From DASRIA01 sp963816975 (lineage in GTDB: Bacteria > Actinomycetota > Thermoleophilia > Solirubrobacterales > JBBDJG01), in the NCBI GenBank assembly GCA_963816975.1, contig CAWFMD010000003.1:310001-374000 (forward strand): a DNA stretch of 64,000 nucleotides, read 5' to 3'. How positions within the stretch are numbered: the first letter of the stretch is position 1; each line of letters starts with the position of its first letter. Below, piece after piece: positions 31,856-40,941 of this stretch. The notes below the pieces were generated by a model, which saw nothing but the letters and a program-made list of their open reading frames with translations, was not told where the DNA came from and searched no databases. The position numbers and the translations under genes are program-made.

Positions 31856-34075
31856 TCAGTCCCGGTCCCGCCACGACCTGTGCCCGTGGCGGCAGCCCTT
31901 CAACCTGACCCGCATGGGCCCGTCGCTCGTCACGCGGATCTTCGCCCTACAGCTCACCCGCGCGCGGCGCGGATCGATCGTGATGGACGAAACGTTGCGC
32001 GCGTCGACCACCAGGCGGTCGGCCCGCGGCGCCGGCGCCGCTTCGCCCCAGGTCTTTGCGCGGTAGTTGTAGAAGAGCGTGGCGAGCACCCCGCCGGTCA
32101 GCTGCCGGAGCCCGGTCGACGTCGCGGCCGGGACGGGATCCGCGACACCGAAGCCGCCTGAGCGGACATCGACCTGCCCGATACCGCCGTTGGCCGTCGC
32201 GTCGCGCACCGCCACCTCCGAGACCCAGTAAGCGTGTCCTGCCCCGGTCCCGGCGCCGGCGTAGTCGAGCGCGGGGTTGTACGCGTAGGAGACGTGCGCC
32301 GGGTCGCGCTCGATGCGCGCGTCGCCCAGGAAGTCCGCGGCCGGCTGGTACTGGTCGTTGAATGCCAGCAGCAGGTGGACAGCCGACAGGAACTCGTCGA
32401 ACTCGTAGCGGTAACCAAGCGCGTCGAGGCGCTCGGCCACGGGCCGCGTCTCGCCGACTGGCACCGCCTCGTCGGAGCCGCCGACCCAGATCAGGATCGG
32501 GACGTTGCGCAGCGACTCGAGCAGCGGGCGCGTGTCCGCCAGGCCGAGGCCGGGCACCCCGACGGTGGTGTGAACGCGCGCGAACAGGTCCGGGAACTGC
32601 ACGGCGAGCTTGTAGGCGCCGTATCCGCCCATCGAGTAACCCGCGATCGCCGTCCATTCGGGATCGAGCGGATAGTGGCGGGCGACATCGGCCCAAACCT
32701 CGAACACGTCCGCTCCGGAGTGGTCCAGATAGAAGCCGTCGGGCCCGCGCCCCTCCGGCGTCACGACGATCGACCCCGCCCCGCGCTCGCCGAACTGGGT
32801 CATGTTGCGCGAGCTCGCATACTGGTTGTAGTTGCCCCCGAACGAGTGCAGCAGCAGCGTCAACCCGTAGCCGCCGGCGGGCACGGGCTTGTGCGGCACG
32901 TACACGGCATAGGGCTGAAGCTGCCCGCGCAGCTCGCCCTTGCACGAGCCCGGCAGCGAGGCGCCCGGCCCGACGCACAGCGTCGAGTAGTCGATTCCCT
33001 GTGCGGTCTCGAACCGGCTCGCGAGAATGCGGTCCAGGGCGCCCTCCTGCGGTACGCCTCCGACTTGCCCCGGCATGTCATCGTTGACGCCCGCGGCGAG
33101 CTTGGCGAAGTCGACCTGTGCGCTGAACTGCCCGAGGTCACCCTGCCGCAGGGCGATGCCTTGCACCTTGTCGCGCCACCAGGCCGCGCCCGCGAAGATC
33201 GAGAAGTCCGGCCCCTGGAACGGCTCCTGGAACCGGAAGGCGGCGTTGAAGATGGCGGTCGGCGATGCCAGCCCGCCCGCGCCTCCCGGGACAGACGACG
33301 TGGCGGCCGCGCCGGGTACCAGGTAGCGGTCCTGCGCGGAGTCCCAGAGGCCGACGGCCGCTGCCAGGCGAACCGTGCCGAGTCCGGGGTTCCAGTCCTC
33401 GTGCGCGATACGCACGGCGATCTGGCGCCGCCGCAGATCGACCTTTGCGCGCGGGTCGCCCACCGCGGCGCCGGTCGCGGCGTCGATCAGCTCGGCGGTC
33501 CTGCCATGCACCGTCAGGAAGAGGTCGGCGGGCGCGCTCGCTCCGGCGCCGTGCGGCAGCGGCCGCGGGGCGCTCGGGTCGCCGCCGATCGCGATCGTGA
33601 ACGCCACGCGCTCCGGGTCGTGCAGCGTGTTGAGCGTGACCCTGAAAGCGGTCGCCGTCCTCAGCGGCTTGACGCGCAGCTCGACGAGGTCGGCCGCGTT
33701 TCCCGCGTAGCCGGGATCGGTCGGGTACGTGTACGACCCGTAGGGCGCCGAGGCCTCCTCGGAGCTAGCGAGGCGCGGGTCGCCCGGGTCGCGCTGGCCG
33801 CGCGGGCCATGGTCGTCGTAGAGAAAGTCCTGGTAGAGGAACTCGCCGTCGCGATACGCGCTGGCCCCGGACACCAGGATCGGCCTGGCCCGCCAGACTC
33901 CGGTGTTCTCGAGCTGGGGTGCGCGCGGCTTGGGCGCGTAGAGGATCTCGGGGCCGGGCCGCGACCCGCCGTGTCCGCCCCACGACGACGCGGACGCGGT
34001 GCTCGCGAACGCCGCCAGCGCAGCGACGGCGGCGACAGCCACGGACCAACGACCCCCTGCGTTCCTCCCTGACAC
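31856..34075 (-). CDS. Secreted alpha/beta-hydrolase with an N-terminal glucodextranase-C-like beta domain
   Basis: A 739-residue exported protein (signal peptide ending near ASTASAS, residue 29). Residues 40-300 look like a beta-sandwich of the type found at the C-terminus of glucodextranase (GEFLYQDFLYDDHGP, VAFTIAIGGDPSAP). Residues 385-600 are an alpha/beta hydrolase: GYGLTLLLHSFGGNYNQYAS (oxyanion region) and GYSMGGYGAYKLA with nucleophile Ser481, an esterase/prolyl-oligopeptidase-like set, then a further beta domain with two cysteines near the end. It probably cleaves an extracellular ester or peptide. GTG 34075 is the first plausible start; its ribosome site is weak. Confidence 0.82.
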   Translation of the reverse strand: MSGRNAGGRWSVAVAAVAALAAFASTASASSWGGHGGSRPGPEILYAPKPRAPQLENTGVWRARPILVSGASAYRDGEFLYQDFLYDDHGPRGQRDPGDPRLASSEEASAPYGSYTYPTDPGYAGNAADLVELRVKPLRTATAFRVTLNTLHDPERVAFTIAIGGDPSAPRPLPHGAGASAPADLFLTVHGRTAELIDAATGAAVGDPRAKVDLRRRQIAVRIAHEDWNPGLGTVRLAAAVGLWDSAQDRYLVPGAAATSSVPGGAGGLASPTAIFNAAFRFQEPFQGPDFSIFAGAAWWRDKVQGIALRQGDLGQFSAQVDFAKLAAGVNDDMPGQVGGVPQEGALDRILASRFETAQGIDYSTLCVGPGASLPGSCKGELRGQLQPYAVYVPHKPVPAGGYGLTLLLHSFGGNYNQYASSRNMTQFGERGAGSIVVTPEGRGPDGFYLDHSGADVFEVWADVARHYPLDPEWTAIAGYSMGGYGAYKLAVQFPDLFARVHTTVGVPGLGLADTRPLLESLRNVPILIWVGGSDEAVPVGETRPVAERLDALGYRYEFDEFLSAVHLLLAFNDQYQPAADFLGDARIERDPAHVSYAYNPALDYAGAGTGAGHAYWVSEVAVRDATANGGIGQVDVRSGGFGVADPVPAATSTGLRQLTGGVLATLFYNYRAKTWGEAAPAPRADRLVVDARNVSSITIDPRRARVSCRAKIRVTSDGPMRVRLKGCRHGHRSWRDRD

Positions 34076-34232
34076 CTCGGGGCAACCCTACCCGACGGGG
34101 TGGCTCGGATCGGCGACCGTGCGGGTGGCCGTCTGTATGCCGCCCGACCCCGTGCGCTCACGACCGGCGCAGCGGGTACCGATACAGGGCCGTAGTCAAA
34201 GGCGTACCCTGATGGCAGGAGGTCGCACCGTG

Positions 34233-36030
34233 ATGGAGGAGAGCACCTCGGCACAGTTCCGCATGCGCGTCGCAGGCGTTGCGATCGCGACGCTGATCGC
34301 GCTGGCGATACCGGCAGCGGCACCGGCGCAGGTCACGATCGACGCCTACAAGATCACCCCGGCCCTCCAGGGCGCCGACAGCGTGCCGCTCGACGGTCCC
34401 TCCTCGTTCCAGGCCGCAGCGAACGTCGACGCCGGCTCGTGGTCGCGCTTCACCTACCCGAACCCGAGCGAGGACCTCCAGATCGCGCGCACGAACTTCG
34501 CGGCCGGCCTGCTCGGCAATCCGGAATCCGTGCCGAAGTGTCCCGAGGCCGACCTCCAGGCGAACACGTGTCCCGCGGCGACCGCGATCGGCACCTCGCG
34601 CCTCGACGCGGTCGTCGCCGGCACGACCACCTTCGCGGGCAGCTTCGCCGGCACGGTCTACAACGCCGTGCCGCTTGGCAACGAGCCCGGCCGGCTCGGT
34701 GTCGTGACGGTCACCGGGGGCCCGCCGCTGGTGTCGTCGATCCCCTTCTACATCACGCCGCGCGGTGGGGGCGACTACGGCCTGACGGGTGTCCTCAGCG
34801 ACGTCGAACCGGTTGCCCGCCGGCCTGTTCGGCGCGAACCCGAACCTCCAGGTGCGGTCGCTGTCGTTCGTGCTCAACGGGGCAACCAACAACTACGTGC
34901 GCAACCCCACGTCCTGCGGGACCCACATCTCGACCGGCGACGCGTCCGGCTACGAGAGCTCGACGCCGATCGCGGGCCCGCCCTACGGGTTCAACACGAT
35001 CGGCTGCGACACGGTTCCGTTCCGGCCGGCGATCTCGTTCGAGATCGGGGACCGCGGCTCGACCGCCTTCAACAGGTACCCGCCAGTCGTCATCAAGATC
35101 ACGCAGCCGCTCGGGGACGCGGACCAGCTGGGCAACAAGATCACGCTTCCGGTCGAGCTGAACACGAACAACCCCGCCTACAAGACGTGCACCCAGGCCC
35201 AGGCTGACGCCGACGCCTGCCCGGCCAACTCGCAGTTCGGCGGGGTGGTCGCGAAGAGCCCGTTCCTGGCCGAGGAGCTGAAGGGGCCCGTCTACCTGAT
35301 CCAGCAGACCGGCACCTCGCTGCCCGGCCTGCTGCTCGACCTCAAGGGCCGCGTGCACGTGAAGATCCAGACGAAGACCACGCTGATCAACAACAAGCGG
35401 ATCCAGTCGCTGGTGCTGAACGCGCCGCAGCTGCCGGTGTCGGAACTGCGCGTCGCGCTCAACGGAGGCCGCACGACCGGCGTGTTCCTGAACCGCCAGG
35501 ACCTGTGCTTCAGGGGCAACTCGACCTCGAAGGTGAACGACGTCGACTCACTCGTCAAGTTCTACGGCCACAACGGCAAGAACACCGGCGACGCGACGGT
35601 CGAGGCGCAGATCAACGGGTGCGGCCCGCGCGTCACCGGCCGCATCACCGGCGCCACGAGCAGGCGCCCGAGCGTGCGGATCGGCCTGCGCAAGCACCCC
35701 GACTCGCCGAACTTCAAGGAGCTGAGGCTGTCGCTCAGCAGGAACCTGTCCCTGGTCAAGGGCCGGATCAACGCCGGGGTCGACACCTCCGTGGACGCTT
35801 CGGTGAGGTACGTGAACCGCCGCACGCTGCGCGTGTTCGGCCTGCCGGCCGCCGGTGAGGACGCGATCACGGTGCGCCTGCGCCGCGGGGCCATCCGCGT
35901 GAGCGATCGCTCCCAGGCGCTGCTCGCGCGGGGCCGCAGCCGCACCTTCAGCGTGAAAGCGCGGCAGACCCCCGTGTCAGGCCAGGCGACCTCGACGCGC
36001 GGGAAGTTCCGCGCGAAGGGCAGGCGCTAG
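34233..36030 (+). CDS. Secreted repeat-type protein, unknown function, one frameshift
   Basis: A signal peptide (VAGVAIATLIALAIPAAAPA) leads a ~600-residue secreted protein. Repeating blocks of the type CPxxxxIG / PGLLLDLKG / PQLPVSELRVALNGG are visible (CPAATAIGTS near 34570; CPANSQFGG near 35220; VYLIQQTGTSLPGLLLDLKG), a pattern I recall from large secreted families in Thermoleophilia. The frame changes by one base at 34803-34806, between GVLSD and SNRLPAGLFGANPNLQ; both sides match, so an indel is likely. AGGAGG at 34217-34222 supports ATG 34233 (or GTG 34230). A TACCCT -10-like hexamer is at 34204-34209. The C-terminus is basic. Confidence 0.75.
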
Positions 36031-36950
36031 GCGGCTCCGCTCGCGGCGCGGGGGCTCTCGACCGGCGTCAGGCGCGCCTCGATCTCGGCGCGGCGCGACT
36101 CCAGGAAGGGCGGCAGCACGAGGCTCTCGCCCAGATGCTCCGGGTCCTCGTCGGCGGCGAACCCGGGGCTGAACGTGGCCAGCTCGAACAGCACGCCGCT
36201 CGGCTCCCGGAAGTAGATCGAGTGGAACCAGAAACGGTCGATCACGGGAGTCGGGTGCGCACCGCCGGCGAGCGCCCGCTCACGCCACGTCTCGTGCTCG
36301 GCGTCATGCGACGCCCACGCGACGTGATGCACCGTGCCGGCGCCCTGCAGTCCGCCTTCGGGGGGCGGCGCGTCGTAGGCGTACAGCCCACCCCGCTGCC
36401 CGCCCCGCGCCTCCCAGCCGTGCGCGGCGGGCTCGAAGGCCAGTGCCTCCTCTAATAGAGAGCGGCTGCGCTCGGGGTCGGCCGCGTACGCGCGCACGGC
36501 GTCGAAGCCCTGCAGCGCCAGCTCCGCCGGGACCTCGGGGTGCTCCGCGATCAGCGGCGGGTCGGGTGTCTCCACCACCGCCAGCTCCAGCCCCAGGCCC
36601 TCGAAGTCGCGAAAGCGCAGCCGCTCGTCCTCACGGGTGGAGTCGTACCCCTCGTCGCCGAGCCGCTTCGCCCAGAAGTCGAGCGCGTCCGTCGATGCCA
36701 CGCGCCACGTGATCCGGTGCACCATCCCGGCGCCCGCGCGGCCGCGGGGCACGCCGGGAAACTCGAAGAAGGTCAGGTCTGCCCCCGGACTGCCCTGCTC
36801 GTCCGCATAGAACAGGTGGTAGACGCTGGGATCGTCCTGGTTGACGGTCTTCTTGACCATGCGCAGGCCGAGCACCCGCGTGTAGAAGTCGACGTTGCGC
36901 GGCGCATCGGCCGTGATGCAGGTGATGTGGTGGATGCCTTCGAGCTTCAT
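36027..36950 (-). CDS. Ring-cleaving dioxygenase (VOC superfamily, MhqO/LinE-like)
   Basis: A 307-residue vicinal-oxygen-chelate protein with two VOC modules. Metal-ligand candidates are His in GIHHITCIT near the start, His in GTVHHVAWAS and Glu in PSGVLFELAT. The pattern RNVDFYTRVLGLRMVKKTVN and GSPGADLTFFEFPGVPRGRA is diagnostic of the hydroquinone-type ring-cleaving dioxygenase group (MhqA/MhqO/LinE), which opens hydroquinones with Fe(II)/O2. ATG 36950 has AGAGG upstream. The stop touches the convergent repeat-protein gene. Confidence 0.9.
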   Translation of the reverse strand: MKLEGIHHITCITADAPRNVDFYTRVLGLRMVKKTVNQDDPSVYHLFYADEQGSPGADLTFFEFPGVPRGRAGAGMVHRITWRVASTDALDFWAKRLGDEGYDSTREDERLRFRDFEGLGLELAVVETPDPPLIAEHPEVPAELALQGFDAVRAYAADPERSRSLLEEALAFEPAAHGWEARGGQRGGLYAYDAPPPEGGLQGAGTVHHVAWASHDAEHETWRERALAGGAHPTPVIDRFWFHSIYFREPSGVLFELATFSPGFAADEDPEHLGESLVLPPFLESRRAEIEARLTPVESPRAASGAA

Positions 36951-37080
36951 CTGCCATGCCTCTCTCGCGGGGAAAACTGCTTCCCCGCAGCCTAGCGGGG
37001 CCGCTCTCATCTCCCCTCATGTTCATCTCAGGCGAGAGGAGCACAACTCATGGTGCGAAAAGACGACGGAGGGCAACGCA

Positions 37081-37290
37081 GTGCTTGATGACGCACAAGC
37101 GGTGAGACAGCTGGGAGCCACCTTCGACGCGGCAGTCGAGTTCGGCCTGGACGAGAAGGAGATCTGGGCGACCATCATCGAGGTCTGCAACCGGGCCTCG
37201 TACCAGGATCCCCTGGCCAGCCCGCTCGAGGAGCTGAGCGCGGCACTCGCCCGCAAGATCCTCGACCGCGAGCGCAGCGCCTACAGGTGA
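37081..37290 (+). CDS. Small uncharacterised protein (69 aa)
   Basis: GTG 37081 is preceded by GGAGGG seven bases upstream. The product (VLDDAQAVRQLGATFDAAVE to ILDRERSAYR) is acidic, helical and lacks Cys or membrane segments. I do not recognise it. It is divergent from the dioxygenase and convergent with the RND gene. Confidence 0.55.
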   Translation: MLDDAQAVRQLGATFDAAVEFGLDEKEIWATIIEVCNRASYQDPLASPLEELSAALARKILDRERSAYR

Positions 37291-37343
37291 GCGGCAGCCG
37301 CCGCGGCATCGTGCCGCAGCGGCCGCACTTCCGTGCCCAAACG

Positions 37344-40300
37344 CTAGGCCGGCGCCGTTGTGGCTGCCGCCCGCCTGCGCTCCTTGCGGCTCTTCGCGAA
37401 CCGCAGGTAGAGCGATGGCAGCACGAACAGGTTCATGATGGTCGACGTGACGAGCCCGCCGAGGATCACGATCGCCATCGGGTGCTCGATCTCGTGACCA
37501 GGGATGCTGCCGGCGACGGCCAGCGGAACCAGTGCCAGGCCGGCAGCGAGCGCAGTCATCAGGATCGGCGCGAGCCGTTCCGAAGCGCCGCGTAGCACGA
37601 GCCCGGGCCCGAAAGGCACGCCCTCCTTGTGCTCGAGGTGCTGGAAGTGGCTGACCATCAGGATCCCGTTGCGCGCCGCAATCCCGAACACCGTCAGGAA
37701 CCCGACCAGCGACCCGAGCGACAGGATCCCGTCGCCCATCTTGACGGCGAGCACCCCGCCCACCAGGGCCATCGGCAGCAACAGGAAGGTCAGCGCCGCC
37801 AGGCGCAGGCTTCCGAACGCGGCCTGCAACAGCAGGAATATCGCGATCGCCGCTCCGATGCCGAACGTGTTGAGGCGGTCCTGAGCGGCGTTCAGCTCGG
37901 TGGATTCGCCCAGCACCTCGGCGTGGTAACCCGGAGGGAAGTCGACCTCCTCGAGGCGATCCTCGACCTGCTCGACCGCCGTGCCCAGGTCCACGCCCTC
38001 GACGTTTCCGCCGACATCGATGCGGCGTGACTGCTGCGTGCGCTGGATGTGGTTCGGCGTCGGTGCGATCTTCACGTCGGCCACCTGCTCGAGCCGCACG
38101 CGCTGACCGCTGGGCGTGTCGATCCGCAGGTTCTCCACATCGGACACGCTGTCGCGCGCCGACGGGATGCTCCACACGTGCACGTCGAAGGCCTTGCCCG
38201 CATGGAAGATGTCGCTGACCTCTTCGCTTGCGAAGATCACCGACGTCTGGCGGCGCACGTCTCCCGGCTTCAAGCCGAATTGCCGGGCCGCCGCGAGGTC
38301 GAGCTGGACCGTCACGTGCGGCAGGTCCTCGGCGAAGTCCGGGTGGGCGTCGATCACGCCCTCGATGCTCCCGATCTTCTCGGCGATCTCGTCGGCCTTG
38401 TCTCGCAGCACAGGTAGCTCCGGCCCGAAGATGCGCACCACGATCGACTCACTCGTACCGGTCAGGACCTCCTTGATGCGCTCGCGCAGGTAGGTCTGGA
38501 CGTCGCGGTACAGGCCGGGGTACCCCTCCACCGTGCGGTGAACCTTGGCAAGCGTGTCGTCGTAGTCGACGTTCTTGTCCACGCTGATCCAGTTCTCGCC
38601 GAAATACACGCCGTAGACCTCGTCAGACAGCAACGCTTGGCCGATGTGGGACCCGCAGTTGCGGACTCCCGGAATCTGGCGCAGGTCCCTGCAGGCCCGG
38701 ATCGAGATCCGCTTCTCCTCCGCGGCGCCCGTGGACGGCTCGGTGAGCCAGTGCATCAGGAAGTCGCGTTCCTTGAAGTTCGGCAGCAGCTGGGACCCGA
38801 GACTCGGGTAGATCAGCAGGCCTGCCACCAGGAACACGGCCGCGGTCACCATCGCCGGGCTCGGCCGGCGCACGACGCGTGTAAGAACTGCGCCGTAGCC
38901 GCGCTTCAGGACCGCCAGTAGCGGCGAGTCCTTGTGCCGGAACTTGCCTCTCGACAGCATCAGCAGGCACAAGGCCGGCGTGACCGTCAGGGCGACCACC
39001 ATCGAGACCAGCACCGCGAGCCCGTACGAGAGCACCAGCGGCTGGAAAAACGACCCGGAGAGCCCTTCCAGGAAGAACACGGGCACGACCGCGACGACGT
39101 TGATCAGCGTCGCGTAGGTGATCGCCGTGCGCACTTCCACGGACGCGTCGAGCACGACTTTGAACGTCGACACCTCGATGCCTGACGAGCGCGCCTGCCG
39201 CAGGCGTCTGACGATGTTCTCCACATCGATGATCGCATCGTCGACCACCACCCCGATGGCCACCACCAGGCCGGCCAGCACCATCACGTTGATTGTGGTG
39301 TCGCGCAGGTCCAGCACGAGGATGGCCGCGATCAGGGACAGCGGGATCGCGAGCAGACTGATGAACGCGGTCCGCAGGTCGAACAGGAACGCGGCGATGA
39401 TCAGGATCACCAGCAGCACGCCGATCAGCAGCGCCTTCGTCAAGTTGTCGATCGACTGCTCGATGAAGGTCGCCGGACGGAAGATCGTGGTATCGAGCTC
39501 CATGCCCGGGAGCCCGGGCCGCATCTCGTCGACCACGTTCTCGACGCCCTCGGTGACCTCCATGGTGTTGGCGCCACGGAACTTCTGCACGATCAGCAGC
39601 AGCCCGTCGCCGTCGTTGACCACACCCTCGCCCCAGACGGGCTGATGATCGGTCTTGACGCGACCGAGGTCCGCGAGCCGCACGACCCGGTCGCCTCGCC
39701 TGACGACCGGAACCTTGCCGAGCTCCTTGTCGCCCACGATCGGCTGGACGTTCTCGATGTTCAGCCGCTGGCCGTTGCTCTCGACGAACCCGCCCGTCCC
39801 GACCAGGAAGCTGTCGGTGTACTGCAGCACGCCGGCGTCGACCGCGTTCGACGCAGTTTCCATCACGCGTTCGACGGATACGCCGTGCTCCGCCAGCTTG
39901 GCGGGATCGAGCTGCACGTGGCGCTGCTTGAGGCGCTCGCCGTAGATGTCAACGGCAGCCACGCCCGGCACGCGCAGCAGGTGCTGGCGGATCTTCCAGT
40001 AGGTGATTGCCGACATCTCGACCAGGTTCAGGTCCTTGGACGAGAGGCCGATCTTCATGATGCGGCTGGTCGCTGAAAGGGGCGGCATCATCCACGGTGG
40101 GCTGGCCCACGTGGGCAGGTTCGGCGCGACCTGCGCAATCCGCTCCTGCACCAGTTGCCTTGTCCTCAGCTCATCGGTGCCCTTGTTGAAGATCAGGCGA
40201 ATCGCCGAGAGCTGTGAGACCGACTTGGACCGGATCTCCTTCAGCCCGTCGATTCCCTGAAGCTGCTCCTCGATCGGCACCGTGATGAACTCCTCCACCT

Positions 40301-40475
40301 CCTCGGAGGAGTTCCCCAGCGCGATCGTCTGGATCTCGACCTGCGGCGGGGCGAACTCCGGGAACACGTCTACCTGCGTGTTCGGAATCTGCGTCACGCC
40401 GACCACCATCAACGCCGTGGCGGCGAACAACACCAGCCAGCGGAACCGTAGGCTTCTTGAAACGATCCAACGCAT
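37344..40475 (-). CDS. CusA/CzcA-family RND heavy-metal efflux transporter (pump 1)
   Basis: A 1,043-residue HME-RND permease. It has twelve membrane segments, two large extracytoplasmic loops and the TM4 proton-relay pair Asp412-Asp413 (GVVVDDAIIDVENI). The start MRWIVSRSLRFRWLVLFAAT, the block PNTQVDVFPEFAPPQVEIQT and EEVEEFITVPIEEQLQGIDG are typical of CusA/CzcA. Substrates of this family are monovalent or divalent metal ions, but the specificity residues cannot be read reliably here. It is last in the operon pump 2 - adaptor - pump 1, 22 bp after the adaptor. No outer-membrane factor gene is present. Confidence 0.92.
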   Translation of the reverse strand: MRWIVSRSLRFRWLVLFAATALMVVGVTQIPNTQVDVFPEFAPPQVEIQTIALGNSSEEVEEFITVPIEEQLQGIDGLKEIRSKSVSQLSAIRLIFNKGTDELRTRQLVQERIAQVAPNLPTWASPPWMMPPLSATSRIMKIGLSSKDLNLVEMSAITYWKIRQHLLRVPGVAAVDIYGERLKQRHVQLDPAKLAEHGVSVERVMETASNAVDAGVLQYTDSFLVGTGGFVESNGQRLNIENVQPIVGDKELGKVPVVRRGDRVVRLADLGRVKTDHQPVWGEGVVNDGDGLLLIVQKFRGANTMEVTEGVENVVDEMRPGLPGMELDTTIFRPATFIEQSIDNLTKALLIGVLLVILIIAAFLFDLRTAFISLLAIPLSLIAAILVLDLRDTTINVMVLAGLVVAIGVVVDDAIIDVENIVRRLRQARSSGIEVSTFKVVLDASVEVRTAITYATLINVVAVVPVFFLEGLSGSFFQPLVLSYGLAVLVSMVVALTVTPALCLLMLSRGKFRHKDSPLLAVLKRGYGAVLTRVVRRPSPAMVTAAVFLVAGLLIYPSLGSQLLPNFKERDFLMHWLTEPSTGAAEEKRISIRACRDLRQIPGVRNCGSHIGQALLSDEVYGVYFGENWISVDKNVDYDDTLAKVHRTVEGYPGLYRDVQTYLRERIKEVLTGTSESIVVRIFGPELPVLRDKADEIAEKIGSIEGVIDAHPDFAEDLPHVTVQLDLAAARQFGLKPGDVRRQTSVIFASEEVSDIFHAGKAFDVHVWSIPSARDSVSDVENLRIDTPSGQRVRLEQVADVKIAPTPNHIQRTQQSRRIDVGGNVEGVDLGTAVEQVEDRLEEVDFPPGYHAEVLGESTELNAAQDRLNTFGIGAAIAIFLLLQAAFGSLRLAALTFLLLPMALVGGVLAVKMGDGILSLGSLVGFLTVFGIAARNGILMVSHFQHLEHKEGVPFGPGLVLRGASERLAPILMTALAAGLALVPLAVAGSIPGHEIEHPMAIVILGGLVTSTIMNLFVLPSLYLRFAKSRKERRRAAATTAPA

Positions 40476-40497
40476 TACTGATGACCCCCCCGTAGGC

Positions 40498-40941
40498 TCA
40501 ATGGCTTGCTACTTCGAGTTCCGTGCCGTACACCTCGGCTGTTCCAACGGTCACGACCTCCGTGCCGGCCGGGGGGCCGTCCGACACGACGACGCGCGCG
40601 CCCGTGACACTCGAGACCTTCACCGGCACACGTAGATAGGTCAGCGGCTTCGGGCTGGTGTAGACGAAAGTCCCGCCCTTCGGGTCGTAGATCAGCGCCG
40701 CATACGGGACGACCTTGCGGCCGCCCTCGACCCGCACCTTCGACGTCTCGACTCCCGTCCGCCTCGCTCCCTCCTCCGTGAGGGTGACGAGCTTGAGGTC
40801 CTCGTTCCCCTTCACGGCCGAGAGCTTCGCCGGCTCGTACCCCGTGGCGGTTTCGGTTTCGACCTCCTTGCAGGCCGAGACGGAGATGGCCGCCACGACG
40901 ACCAGCCCGGCCGTCAGCATCCGTGCGCTTCGGTTCCTCAC
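40498..40941 (-). CDS. Minimal RND adaptor lipoprotein (CusB/MacA C-terminal type)
   Basis: GTG 40941 overlaps the stop of pump 2 by four bases. The 147-residue product has a lipobox (AISVSAC) and then a single compact segment: VTLTEEGARRTGVETSKVRV (the start typical of adaptor barrel domains), VPYAALIYDPKGGTFVYTSP, then a C-terminal beta domain AGTEVVTVGTAEVYGTELEV. It corresponds to only the membrane-proximal part of a normal ~400-residue periplasmic adaptor; the lipoyl and alpha-hairpin domains that reach an outer-membrane channel are missing. That suits a cell without an outer membrane. Longer upstream reading is only the pump 2 tail. Confidence 0.85.
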   Translation of the reverse strand: MRNRSARMLTAGLVVVAAISVSACKEVETETATGYEPAKLSAVKGNEDLKLVTLTEEGARRTGVETSKVRVEGGRKVVPYAALIYDPKGGTFVYTSPKPLTYLRVPVKVSSVTGARVVVSDGPPAGTEVVTVGTAEVYGTELEVASH

